NCBI GenBank assembly: GCA_003512825.1
Contig: DOOI01000151.1
Location: 1 to 10,298, forward strand
From: Paracoccaceae bacterium
Lineage (GTDB): Bacteria > Pseudomonadota > Alphaproteobacteria > Rhodobacterales > Rhodobacteraceae
Direction of reading: 5' to 3'
Length of the DNA stretch: 10,298 nucleotides
This document shows, in pieces, positions 1 through 7,965 of the stretch. The translations under genes and the position numbers were made by a program. Every line of letters starts with the position of its first letter. The stretch's first letter is position 1. The notes below the pieces were generated by a model, which saw only the letters and a program-made list of their open reading frames with translations, did no database searches and was not told where the DNA came from.

Positions 1-2
1 GA

Positions 3-23
3 CCACTCGATGGGGGCAGTCCA
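3..23 (+). repeat. Left copy of 21-bp inverted match to window end
   Basis: Positions 3-23 are the exact reverse complement of positions 10278-10298. The match lies just before the ATG of the first gene and includes its G-rich ribosome-binding region. The identity ends at position 24 on the inner side; on the outer side the window ends. A 21-base match is far too long for chance in 10 kb. It may be a fold-back or chimera artefact rather than biology. Confidence 0.9.
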
Positions 24-24
24 C

Positions 25-393
25 ATGTCCCTTCCTGAACTCCTCCTCGTTTGCGCCGCCGCTCTGACCTTGGTCAGCTTGCCCATTCTATTGGTTCTCT
101 CGCTTCGCCAAAGCACCTTCCCCGAGCCTGTTCCCCCGATGGAGGAAACCGACATCGAGCGCATCGCCGCGATGCTGAGCGAGCGCTTGGGCATCACGGA
201 CAAGGCGTCGATCCATAACCTGACCACCCGCATCGAAGAGATGCGCGCCGATTTTGATTGGCTGGTCTCTGACCGGATGATTGAGCAAGCCATCGAAATG
301 GCCCGCCTTGGCCAACCCATGGGTGCGATCTCGCAAAACACTGGGATCAGCGAAGACGAATTGATCGCCATTCAGCGTCTTCGTCGCCACTAA
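25..393 (+). CDS. Small membrane-anchored protein of unknown function
   Basis: I do not recognise this 122-residue protein. Residues about 4-27 form one strongly hydrophobic stretch rich in Leu, Val and Ala, read as an N-terminal membrane anchor with a short periplasmic tip. A proline-rich linker follows, then a charged, mostly helical cytoplasmic part. The C-terminal 35 residues (from DRMIEQAIEMARLGQPMGAI) resemble a small helix-turn-helix-like module of the kind seen at the end of DUF2802-type proteins; that likeness is weak and is not an assignment. ATG at 25 is preferred over the in-frame ATG at 10 because a G-rich run (12-16) sits 8 nt before it and the hydrophobic segment then starts at once. 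No stop precedes it in frame inside the window, so a longer form cannot be excluded. The gene converges on gltB and shares its terminator. Confidence 0.7.
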   Translation: MSLPELLLVCAAALTLVSLPILLVLSLRQSTFPEPVPPMEETDIERIAAMLSERLGITDKASIHNLTTRIEEMRADFDWLVSDRMIEQAIEMARLGQPMGAISQNTGISEDELIAIQRLRRH

Positions 394-421
394 CCTCGGA
401 TCAATCGGAATTTTTACAAGA

Positions 422-449
422 AAAAGGGGCGCCCGCAGGCGCCCCTTTT
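422..449. terminator. Bidirectional intrinsic terminator between convergent genes
   Basis: A perfect inverted repeat has arms 422-433 (AAAAGGGGCGCC) and 438-449 with a 4-nt CGCA loop. The GC-rich core is flanked by A-runs on one side and T-runs on the other, so it works as a hairpin plus U-tract in both directions. It lies 28 bp after the stop of the upstream plus-strand gene and 22 bp past the gltB stop, so it can end both transcripts. Confidence 0.93.
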
Positions 450-471
450 GTCATTTAGGCTTCCCCCGCGC

Positions 472-3400
472 TCACTCTGCGGGAACCGCCTTTTCCTCAA
501 TCGTCAGTGGATGGGGCAAATGCACCAGCATCTCGATAGGGCAAATTTGCACAAAGGCTGCCTTCTCGGTCTCCCAATTCGCAAGAATGCGCTCGGCTTT
601 CACTGATCCTGTCTCAGCGGCATGGCGCTCCAACAGGCCCTTTAGCTGATCTTCCCAATGGGCCACAGTGACCGGGCAAGTGACCAAGGTCTCCATGTTG
701 ATCATCGTCCCGGTCACGCCCTCAGGATCATAGATATAGGCCATACCGCCCGTCATGCCTGCGCCGAAGTTGGCCCCGATAGAACCAAGGATCACCGCAA
801 CACCACCCGTCATGTATTCACAACCGTTGGAGCCACAGCCCTCCACCACCACTTTTGCACCCGAGTTACGCACTGCGAAACGTTCGCCCGCGCGGCCTGC
901 TGCAAAGAGGTAGCCATCGGTCGCGCCGTAAAGCACGGTGTTGCCGATGATGGTGTTCTCTGCCGCAACCAAAGGCGAGCGCATCGGTGGACGCACCACA
1001 ATCGTTCCCCCCGACAGGCCCTTGCCCACATAGTCATTGGCATCGCCGGAAACTTCGATCTTGAGGCCCGGTGCCGCGAAGGCACCCAAGGATTGCCCCG
1101 CCGATCCCGTCAACTTCACCGTCAGGTGGTTGGGCTGAAGCGCGTTCCGCATACCAAACCGCTTGACGATATGCGACGAGGTGCGCGTGCCTACTGTGCG
1201 GTGCGTATTCTGCACTGCATAGGAAAGCTGCATCTTTTCGCCATCCTCAAGGAAGCGCGCCGCATCGCGGACAATTTCGGCGTCCAGCGTGTCAGGCACC
1301 ACATTGCGCGGCTTCGAGCGGTCATAGACGATCGAGCCTGCCCTATCGACAGTGATCAGAAGCGGGTTGAGATCAAGGTCATCAAGATGCGCCGAACCGC
1401 GACTTACCTGGCTCAAAAGATCCGCCCGGCCAATCACGTCATCGATGGAGCGCGCGCCAATAGAGGCGAGGATTTCGCGCACTTCCTGCGCGTAGAAGGT
1501 GATCAGGTTTACCACCTTATCGGCCGTTCCCGTGAACTTTGCGCGCAGCGCGTCATTTTGCGTGCACACACCCACTGGGCAGGTGTTCGACTGGCACTGA
1601 CGCACCATGATACAGCCCATCGCGATCAGCGCCGCGGTGCCGATGCCAAATTCCTCGGCCCCCATCATCGCTGCCATGACAATATCACGCCCGGTGCGAA
1701 GCCCGCCGTCTGTCCGCAGGGTAATACGGTCGCGCAGGTTGTTCATCGACAAAACCTGATGCGCTTCGGTCAGGCCCATTTCCCATGGCAAACCTGCATA
1801 TTTGATCGAGGTTGCAGGCGACGCGCCCGTGCCCCCATTGTGACCCGAGATCAGGATGACGTCGGCCTTTGCCTTCGCCACGCCCGCAGCAATCGTCCCC
1901 ACGCCTGACGAGGCAACCAACTTCACCGTCACCTTGGCGCGCGGGTTGATCTGCTTGAGGTCATAAATCAGCTGCGCGAGGTCTTCGATCGAATAGATAT
2001 CGTGATGCGGCGGGGGCGAAATCAGGGTCACACCCTTGGTGGAATGCCGCAAGCGCGCGATCAGCTCCGTCACTTTCATGCCGGGCAACTGACCGCCCTC
2101 GCCGGGCTTGGCACCCTGCGCGACCTTGATCTCCAACTCTTCACAGGCGTTCAGATATTCCGCCGTCACGCCAAAACGCCCCGAGGCCACCTGCTTGATC
2201 TTGGCAGAGGGATTGTCGCCATTCGGCTCGGGCAGGAAATGTGCCGGATCTTCGCCGCCTTCGCCGCTGTCAGATTTTGCACCGATGCGGTTCATCGCCA
2301 CGTTCAGCGTTTTGTGCGCTTCGGGCGACAGCGCGCCCAAAGACATGCCGGGCGTCACAAAGCGCTTACGGATCGAAGTGATGGACTCCACCTCTTCCAG
2401 CGGAATCGCCTTGCCCAAAGGCTTGATCGCCAAGAGGTCACGCAGATGGATCGGCGGAGCCGATTGCATCTTGGCGGAATACTGCTTCCACATTTCATAA
2501 GACGCGCGGTCGCAAGCCGATTGCAGTAAGTGCATCGATGTTGCTTCCCATGCGTGGGTCTCACCCGATTTCCGCGACTTGTAGAAGCCCCCGATTGGCA
2601 TGATCGAGCCATCGCCCAACCAACCCTTGTCATGTGTCTCTTCGGCTTTGCGCTGCAAACCCGCCAGACCGATACCGGAAATACGGCTGGTCAGTCCGGG
2701 GAAATACTCCGCACACATCGCCCGCGACAGACCCACCGCTTCAAAGTTCAGACCGCCACGATAGGAGGAAATCACCGAAATCCCCATCTTCGACATGATC
2801 TTCAACAAACCCGCATCAATCGCATCGCGATAGCGCCGCATCGCATCGGTCAGCGAGCCTTCCAGCAAGCCACGCGAAATCCGATCCGCCAGCGAATCTT
2901 GCGCCAGATAGGCGTTCACCGTCGTCGCCCCCGAGCCGATCAATACGGCGAAATAATGGGGATCAATACATTCCGAAGAGCGCACATTGAGCGAGGTAAA
3001 CGTCCGCAGCCCCTTGCGCGTCAGCCACGAATGCACCGCACTCGTCGCCAAGATCATCGGCATCGCCACCTTTTCGGCCCCCTGATGCTCGTCCGTCAGC
3101 ACCAGATGCGACGCACCCGAACGTACCGCATCTTCGGCCTCGGCCCGGATCCGCTCCAGCCCTTGCCGCAACGTGTCCGCATCCGCTTTCGCCGCAAAGG
3201 TGCAATCGATAAACGTCACCTGATCACCGAATTGCTTGACCATCACATCAAACTCGGCGTTCGCCACAAAGGGGCTTTCCAGCACCAAGATCTCGGTCTG
3301 GCTCGAATTTTCGTCCAGCACGTTCTTCAAGTTGCCGAACCGCGTCTTGAGGCTCATCACGCGCGCTTCACGCAGGCTGTCAATCGGCGGGTTGGTGACT

Positions 3401-5010
3401 TGGCTAAAGTTCTGCCGGAAGAAATGCGACAGAGGGCGATATTTTGTCGACAGCACCGCCGCCGGCGTATCGTCACCCATCGAGGCAATCATTTCCTTGC
3501 CATCCTCAGCCATGGGCGCAAGCACTTGCTCAAGCTCCTCGACAGTATAGCCCGCCGCAACCTGACGCCGCCGCAGTTCTGCGCCAGAAAACTTCGCCGC
3601 CTCTGGCACATCGCGCAGCAGCGAGTTGAGATCGACCACTTTCTCGATCCACTCGCTATAGGGGTTGGCCGAGGACAGCCGATCCTTCATCTCGGTATCG
3701 TGGTAAAGTTTGCCCTCTTTCATATCGACAGCAATCAACTGCCCCGGTCCAAGAGCGCCCTTCTCGATCACCAGCGCCTCATTGACGGGCACCATTCCGG
3801 TCTCCGAGCCAGCAATCAACAAGCCATCGCCCGTCACCACATAGCGCATCGGGCGCAGGCCGTTCCGGTCCAAGCCACCACAAACCCAGCGACCATCCGT
3901 CATCGCCAAGGCGGCGGGCCCATCCCATGGCTCCATCACGGCGTTGCAATAGGCATACATGTCCTGCCACGCCTGCGGCATCTCGCCCGTGTTCTTTGAC
4001 CATGCTTCCGGCACCAGCATCGTCTTGGCCATGGGCGCCGAACGGCCCGACCGTACAAGCACTTCAAACACACCATCCAAGGCCGCCGAATCCGACGAAC
4101 CCGGCTGAATGATCGGCTTGATATCCTCCGCCTGATCACCGAACGCCGAAGAGGCCATCCGAATCTCGTGGCTCTTCATCCAGTTGACGTTGCCTTTGAG
4201 CGTGTTGATTTCGCCGTTGTGAGCCAGCATGCGGAAAGGCTGAGCCAACCACCATTGTGGGAAGGTATTGGTGGAATACCGCTGGTGATAAATCGCAAAG
4301 GCCGAGACAAAACGCTCATCCATCAAATCCGGGTAGAACGTTGCCACTTGTTCGGCCAGCATCATGCCTTTGTAGATGATCGAGCGACACGACAGCGAGC
4401 AAATATACATGCCCTGAATGCCCGCAGCCGTGACCGCTTTCTCGATACGACGACGGATAACATACAGCTCGCGCTCGAATTGGTCCTCATCGATATCCTT
4501 TTCGCAGCGGATCAAGATCTGTTCGATCTCAGGCCGTGTCGCATTGGCCTTTTCCCCCAAGCAGCTGATATCTACCGGCACATGCCGCCAGCCATAGATA
4601 TAATGGCCCATCCGCAGCACTTCGGTTTCCACGATTGTCCGGCAGGTTTCCTGCGCGCCAAAATTGGTGCGCGGCAAGAATACCTGACCGACAGCGATCA
4701 ACCGATCGCCACGCGGCTCGTGGCCAGTGCGGCGCACTTGATCATAAAAGAAGGGAACAGGGATCTGCACGTGAATGCCTGCGCCATCGCCTGTCTTGCC
4801 ATCCGCATCCACCGCGCCGCGGTGCCAGATCGCCTTGAGGGCCGTAATGCCGTTTTCCACCACTTGGCGGCTGGCCGTGCCATCAATGGCAACCACCAAA
4901 CCCACACCACAGGAAGAATGCTCTTCTTCCTCGGCATACATGCCGTTTTCCGCCAGCCACTTGCGCTTGGCTTCCATTTCTTCGGCCCAGGCTTCATCAA
5001 ACTTGGTCAT
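472..5010 (-). CDS. gltB: Glutamate synthase (NADPH) large subunit
   Basis: This 1512-residue protein has the usual length for the GltB alpha subunit. With GltD it makes two glutamates from glutamine and 2-oxoglutarate using NADPH, in the cytoplasm. Visible parts, in order, are: a 33-residue propeptide ending at HSS; catalytic Cys34, which becomes the N-terminal nucleophile of the type II glutaminase domain (to about residue 430); a central domain; an FMN-binding synthase domain (about 830-1250) with GAKSDSGEGGEDP; 3Fe-4S cysteines C1133, C1139 and C1144 (spacing C-x5-C-x4-C); and a C-terminal glycine-repeat beta-helix domain from about 1260. The ATG at 5010 is fixed by AAGGAG at 5018-5023, 7 nt upstream and inside the end of the preceding GFA gene. 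The two genes are only 2 nt apart, so translation is probably coupled. I see no frameshift or missing key residue. Confidence 0.98.
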   Translation of the reverse strand: MTKFDEAWAEEMEAKRKWLAENGMYAEEEEHSSCGVGLVVAIDGTASRQVVENGITALKAIWHRGAVDADGKTGDGAGIHVQIPVPFFYDQVRRTGHEPRGDRLIAVGQVFLPRTNFGAQETCRTIVETEVLRMGHYIYGWRHVPVDISCLGEKANATRPEIEQILIRCEKDIDEDQFERELYVIRRRIEKAVTAAGIQGMYICSLSCRSIIYKGMMLAEQVATFYPDLMDERFVSAFAIYHQRYSTNTFPQWWLAQPFRMLAHNGEINTLKGNVNWMKSHEIRMASSAFGDQAEDIKPIIQPGSSDSAALDGVFEVLVRSGRSAPMAKTMLVPEAWSKNTGEMPQAWQDMYAYCNAVMEPWDGPAALAMTDGRWVCGGLDRNGLRPMRYVVTGDGLLIAGSETGMVPVNEALVIEKGALGPGQLIAVDMKEGKLYHDTEMKDRLSSANPYSEWIEKVVDLNSLLRDVPEAAKFSGAELRRRQVAAGYTVEELEQVLAPMAEDGKEMIASMGDDTPAAVLSTKYRPLSHFFRQNFSQVTNPPIDSLREARVMSLKTRFGNLKNVLDENSSQTEILVLESPFVANAEFDVMVKQFGDQVTFIDCTFAAKADADTLRQGLERIRAEAEDAVRSGASHLVLTDEHQGAEKVAMPMILATSAVHSWLTRKGLRTFTSLNVRSSECIDPHYFAVLIGSGATTVNAYLAQDSLADRISRGLLEGSLTDAMRRYRDAIDAGLLKIMSKMGISVISSYRGGLNFEAVGLSRAMCAEYFPGLTSRISGIGLAGLQRKAEETHDKGWLGDGSIMPIGGFYKSRKSGETHAWEATSMHLLQSACDRASYEMWKQYSAKMQSAPPIHLRDLLAIKPLGKAIPLEEVESITSIRKRFVTPGMSLGALSPEAHKTLNVAMNRIGAKSDSGEGGEDPAHFLPEPNGDNPSAKIKQVASGRFGVTAEYLNACEELEIKVAQGAKPGEGGQLPGMKVTELIARLRHSTKGVTLISPPPHHDIYSIEDLAQLIYDLKQINPRAKVTVKLVASSGVGTIAAGVAKAKADVILISGHNGGTGASPATSIKYAGLPWEMGLTEAHQVLSMNNLRDRITLRTDGGLRTGRDIVMAAMMGAEEFGIGTAALIAMGCIMVRQCQSNTCPVGVCTQNDALRAKFTGTADKVVNLITFYAQEVREILASIGARSIDDVIGRADLLSQVSRGSAHLDDLDLNPLLITVDRAGSIVYDRSKPRNVVPDTLDAEIVRDAARFLEDGEKMQLSYAVQNTHRTVGTRTSSHIVKRFGMRNALQPNHLTVKLTGSAGQSLGAFAAPGLKIEVSGDANDYVGKGLSGGTIVVRPPMRSPLVAAENTIIGNTVLYGATDGYLFAAGRAGERFAVRNSGAKVVVEGCGSNGCEYMTGGVAVILGSIGANFGAGMTGGMAYIYDPEGVTGTMINMETLVTCPVTVAHWEDQLKGLLERHAAETGSVKAERILANWETEKAAFVQICPIEMLVHLPHPLTIEEKAVPAE

Positions 5011-5012
5011 GG

Positions 5013-5453
5013 TCAGGCTCCTTCACTGGTGCTGCCGTAGAGCGCGATCACCTCGGCCTCGGTCAGTGTCTGGTGGTGGCCCGCAAGCGCGTAACTATCC
5101 GGCTTGCGGTCAATGTAAATTTCACGCTCCAAAGTCAGGCCGTTTGCATCATCAAACAGTCCAACCGGAATTTCCCAATCGCCCCCTTGGGCAGACTCGC
5201 GTGTCACCTGATAAAACAGGCCCGATCCGCAAGTCGTGCACCAACCGCGCTGCGCCCAGTCGCTGGACTGGATGCGCGCAATCTGCGCTTGCCCACTCCA
5301 GACAACATCGGCATGCGGCACTGTGATGGCGGCAAACATGCCACCCGCCCAGCGTTGGCACATCTTGCAATGACATACGCCGAAAGCGGTATGCGAGAGC
5401 GTCGCGCGAAAACGCACCGCCCCACACATGCAACCACCCATCCGCGCGTCCAT
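5013..5453 (-). CDS. GFA-family (glutathione-dependent formaldehyde-activating-like) zinc protein
   Basis: This 146-residue protein of the GFA (Gfa/CENP-V) fold carries the family's full cysteine set: C8 and C10 in GGCMCGAVRF, C27, C29 and C32 in CHCKMC, and C72 and C75 in CTTCG. These are expected to hold two zinc ions. The C-terminal IYIDRKPDSYAL segment is also typical. The founding member was described as helping glutathione react with formaldehyde, but most relatives have no proven reaction, so the substrate is unknown. An in-frame ATG at 5528 would add 25 residues unlike the family. I prefer 5453 because the cysteine motif then sits at the usual place, an AAAGG lies 8 nt upstream, and a hairpin (5476-5500) falls in the leader. 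It is placed between gltD and gltB and overlaps the gltB ribosome site, which suggests co-expression but not necessarily a role in glutamate synthesis. Confidence 0.88.
   Translation of the reverse strand: MDARMGGCMCGAVRFRATLSHTAFGVCHCKMCQRWAGGMFAAITVPHADVVWSGQAQIARIQSSDWAQRGWCTTCGSGLFYQVTRESAQGGDWEIPVGLFDDANGLTLEREIYIDRKPDSYALAGHHQTLTEAEVIALYGSTSEGA
5018..5023 (-). promoter_or_regulatory. Shine-Dalgarno site of gltB
   Basis: On the minus strand this reads AAGGAG with a 7-nt spacer to the gltB ATG. It lies within the last codons of the upstream GFA-family gene, whose TGA is at 5013-5015. Ribosomes finishing that gene therefore end on top of the gltB start region, which favours translational coupling. 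Confidence 0.85.
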
Positions 5454-5475
5454 TGCCTTAACCTTTTGTTCATGA

Positions 5476-5500
5476 GGTGGGTCAGCGAGGCTGACGCACC
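5476..5500 (-). other. Stem-loop in the gltD-GFA intergenic leader
   Basis: An imperfect inverted repeat pairs 5476-5486 with 5490-5500 around a 3-nt loop. Ten of eleven positions pair (4 + 6), with one C-C mismatch in the minus-strand transcript. No U-run follows in the minus direction, so it is not a standard terminator. It could be an RNA-processing or stability element lowering the amount of the distal genes, or simply chance structure. It lies in coding sequence if the longer GFA start (5528) is real. Confidence 0.5.
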
Positions 5501-5575
5501 GGGTTTTGGGAAGTGCGGTCAACGTCATGACGCAAACCAGACACCGCCCATACGCAAATCATACGTGTTGCATTG

Positions 5576-7000
5576 TCACTCTGCGGCGACCGCGCGCATA
5601 CCGTTCAAATAGTTCATCACTGCATCCGCGCAATCGCGGCCATCGCGGATTGCCCAAACAACAAGGCTTGCTCCGCGTACGATATCGCCGATTGCAAAGA
5701 CGCCCTCAGCACCCGTTTTGCCAGTGGTATACTCGGCTTTGATGGTGCCCCACCGCGTGGTCTCCAGCCCCTCAGCCGCCCATGTCTTTGGCCAATCTTC
5801 CGGCTCAAACCCAAGCGCCTTGATAACCAGTTCGGCAGGCTCATCCACGATTGCACCGGGAATTTCTTCCGGCATCTGGCGGCCCGTTACGTCAGGCTGG
5901 CCTAGGCGCATCTTTTGCACCTTCACTGCGCTGACTGGGTTGCCGACAAAGCCAGCAGGGGTCGAGAGCCATTCAAAAACAACGCCTTCTTCTTCGGCAT
6001 TCTGCGTCTCGCGCTGCGAGCCGGGCATATTGGCCCGGTCGCGCCGATACAGGCACTTCACAGATGTCGCGCCTTGACGAATAGCCGTGCGAACGCAATC
6101 CATGGCCGTATCGCCACCGCCGATCACGATCACCCGCTTGCCCTTGGCATTCAGCGAGCCATCGTCAAACTCGGGCACATCATCGCCAAAGGATTGGCGG
6201 TTGGAAACTGTAAGGTAATCCAGCGCCTTAACGATGCCTGCCGCCTCACCTGCAAGATCACGTGCCTTGTATACACCGATGGCCACGATCACCGCATCAT
6301 GCTTCCCGCGGATCGCTTCAAAGGAAATGTCGGTGCCAACATTGCAATTCAGCACGAATTCCACGCCCGATTTTTCCAGCTGATCGACACGGCGCATCAC
6401 CACATCTTTTTCCAGTTTGAAGCCGGGAATACCGTAGGTCAGCAAGCCACCTGCCCGATCATGGCGATCATAAACCGTCACCTGCACCCCTGCACGGCGG
6501 AGCATATCCGCAGCCGCCAATCCTCCGGGGCCTGCACCGATAATGCCGACCGACTGGTCGCGTTCAAATGCGGGCGTGATCGGTTGCACCCAGCCTTCTT
6601 CCCATGCCGTGTCGGTGATGTATTTCTCGACCGAACCGATGGTCACAGTCCCATGACCCGATTGCTCGATCACGCAGTTGCCTTCACACAGACGATCCTG
6701 TGGGCAGATCCGCCCACAGATCTCCGGGAAGGTATTTGTCGCTTGGCTGATTTCCCAAGCCTCGCGCAAGCGGCCCGTGGCCGTCATGTTTAGCCAATCG
6801 GGGATGTTGTTGTGCAAGGGGCAATGCGTCTGGCAATAGGGCACACCGCACTGGCTGCACCGGCTTGACTGCTCCGCAGCTTTGGTGGCGGCATACTCGG
6901 CATAGATCTCTTGAAAGTCTTGCCGCCGAGCCTCCGCCGCCCGCTTCTCCGGCATCGCCCGCGAGATCGTCACAAATTTCAGCATCGGTTGCTTAGCCAT
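5576..7000 (-). CDS. gltD: Glutamate synthase (NADPH) small subunit
   Basis: This 474-residue protein is the beta subunit of NADPH-GOGAT. It takes electrons from NADPH through FAD and passes them via iron-sulfur clusters to the GltB FMN site. The N-terminal part has two cysteine groups, C48/C51/C56/C60 and C95/C99/C105/C109, which hold the 4Fe-4S clusters. The FAD-binding GAGPGG is at 155-160 and the NADPH-binding GGGDTA at 294-299. The C-terminal GVFAIGDIVRGASLVVWAI is the usual flavin-closing motif. The start is taken at MAKQPMLKF (7000), with GGGGA 8 nt upstream. An in-frame ATG at 7057 would add 19 hydrophobic residues unlike any GltD and is rejected. It is the first gene of the gltD-GFA-gltB group; the gap to the GFA gene is 122 bp. 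Gene and length look complete. Confidence 0.97.
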   Translation of the reverse strand: MAKQPMLKFVTISRAMPEKRAAEARRQDFQEIYAEYAATKAAEQSSRCSQCGVPYCQTHCPLHNNIPDWLNMTATGRLREAWEISQATNTFPEICGRICPQDRLCEGNCVIEQSGHGTVTIGSVEKYITDTAWEEGWVQPITPAFERDQSVGIIGAGPGGLAAADMLRRAGVQVTVYDRHDRAGGLLTYGIPGFKLEKDVVMRRVDQLEKSGVEFVLNCNVGTDISFEAIRGKHDAVIVAIGVYKARDLAGEAAGIVKALDYLTVSNRQSFGDDVPEFDDGSLNAKGKRVIVIGGGDTAMDCVRTAIRQGATSVKCLYRRDRANMPGSQRETQNAEEEGVVFEWLSTPAGFVGNPVSAVKVQKMRLGQPDVTGRQMPEEIPGAIVDEPAELVIKALGFEPEDWPKTWAAEGLETTRWGTIKAEYTTGKTGAEGVFAIGDIVRGASLVVWAIRDGRDCADAVMNYLNGMRAVAAE

Positions 7001-7161
7001 CCCGAACGTCCCCGCAAAAATAAACTCAAAGCCCCAATACATCAGAGCCAATTTCAATAAAAGTCACTTATGCTGACCTAAATTAAGAATATTTGATGCA
7101 AGCGCGTCGTATGGCCTCAATAAATTGCAAAATTAGGGCAGTATTAATTACCTATAGACCC
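7001..7161 (-). promoter_or_regulatory. AT-rich gap upstream of gltD, likely promoter region
   Basis: This 161-bp stretch between the uppP stop and the gltD start is clearly richer in A and T than the genes around it, as expected for a promoter region. I could not find a -35/-10 pair with good spacing. A short dyad, GTCA-N7-TGAC, occurs at 7063-7077 and might be a regulator site, but it is small enough to be chance. No hairpin with a U-run follows uppP, so readthrough into gltD is possible. Confidence 0.45.
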
Positions 7162-7962
7162 TTAAGCGATACCCAACACGCCTAAAACAAGCACGCCGAC
7201 AGCGATTCGCCACCATCCAAACAGCGCATATCCGTGCCGAGACACGTATCCAAGCAAGCCTTTCACGACAAAAACCGCACTAATGAATGCCGCAACGAAG
7301 CCTATACCGATTTGCGTAACGGCGTCGGTGCTCAAACTGTCCCAGCTTTTGTAAAGATCGTAAGCAAAAGCGCCTGCCATTGTTGGCATCGCAAGGAAGA
7401 ATGAAAACTCTGCTGCTGCGCGCTTTGACGCCCCAAGCGCCAACGCGCCCACAATCGTTGCACCAGAACGTGAGACGCCGGGAACCATAGCCAGGCATTG
7501 GATGCAACCAATCATGACGGCGCGCCAAACGGGAATGTCCTCGACCCGATCAAAGCGTGGCTTCAGTGCCAAGCGATCGACAAAAAGCAAAACGATCCCA
7601 CCCAAAATGAGCATCGAAGCAATCAAGCGAGGGCTTTCAAACAAGACACCCTTAATGAAATCGCGCGCCAAGACGCCTACAAAAACGGCTGGCAGAAAAG
7701 CGAGGAGGACGGCGAGAATAAAGCGACGGCTTTCGGCGCTCGAAGGGGCAGTAGAGAATACTTGCCAAATCTTCGCTGCATAAACCGACAATACCGCAAG
7801 AACTGCGCCGAGCTGGATTACCACCTCAAATGTTCTCCCTTCGCTCTCGAAGCCAAGGAAGTGCCCAGCCAAAAGCAAATGCCCCGTCGAACTGACAGGC
7901 AAAAACTCGGTAAGGCCCTCGATGATCCCGAGAACGAGAGGCAGGATTACGGTTTCCATCAT
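7162..7962 (-). CDS. uppP: Undecaprenyl-diphosphate phosphatase (UppP/BacA family)
   Basis: This 266-residue integral membrane protein has about eight hydrophobic segments and the usual length. It removes a phosphate from undecaprenyl diphosphate to recycle the lipid carrier for peptidoglycan and other surface polymers; extra copies give bacitracin resistance in E. coli. Family motifs are intact: E15 and E19 in [18 protein letters not shown]28, and PGVSRSGAT at 161-169 with R165. Two adjacent ATG codons (7962 and 7959) can start it. Neither has a clear Shine-Dalgarno site, and the preceding gene ends 3 nt upstream, so it is probably translated by coupling. Spot counts suggest lower GC here (about 48% at 7561-7620, 57% at 7681-7740) than in gltB (about 65% at 3061-3120). 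Part of this may reflect the codons of a hydrophobic protein, so I do not take it as a sign of transfer. Confidence 0.96.
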   Translation of the reverse strand: MMETVILPLVLGIIEGLTEFLPVSSTGHLLLAGHFLGFESEGRTFEVVIQLGAVLAVLSVYAAKIWQVFSTAPSSAESRRFILAVLLAFLPAVFVGVLARDFIKGVLFESPRLIASMLILGGIVLLFVDRLALKPRFDRVEDIPVWRAVMIGCIQCLAMVPGVSRSGATIVGALALGASKRAAAEFSFFLAMPTMAGAFAYDLYKSWDSLSTDAVTQIGIGFVAAFISAVFVVKGLLGYVSRHGYALFGWWRIAVGVLVLGVLGIA

Positions 7963-7965
7963 CGT

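Noticed and set aside
658..1908. Plus-strand open frame of 416 codons opposite the gltB C-terminal region
   Set aside because: It is antisense to the GltB FMN and beta-helix domains, with His/Arg-rich low-meaning sequence and no ribosome site; a shadow frame.
2530..3999. Long open frame (489 codons) on the plus strand opposite gltB
   Set aside because: It lies fully antisense to an intact, highly conserved gltB. The product is rich in Arg, His and Gln with no recognisable domain, the usual look of a mirror frame in GC-rich coding DNA.
4168..5040. Plus-strand open frame of 290 codons opposite the gltB glutaminase domain
   Set aside because: It runs antisense across the conserved Cys34 region and the gltB start, and its product shows no family features.
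5915..6793. Plus-strand open frame of 292 codons opposite gltD
   Set aside because: It is antisense to the conserved FAD and NADPH motifs of GltD; a shadow frame.
7027..7048. Possible sigma-54 (-24/-12) promoter ahead of gltD
   Set aside because: On the minus strand TGGCTC is followed by TATTGG at roughly the right distance, but the required GC at -12 is absent, so it does not fit the TGGCAC-N5-TTGCA pattern well.
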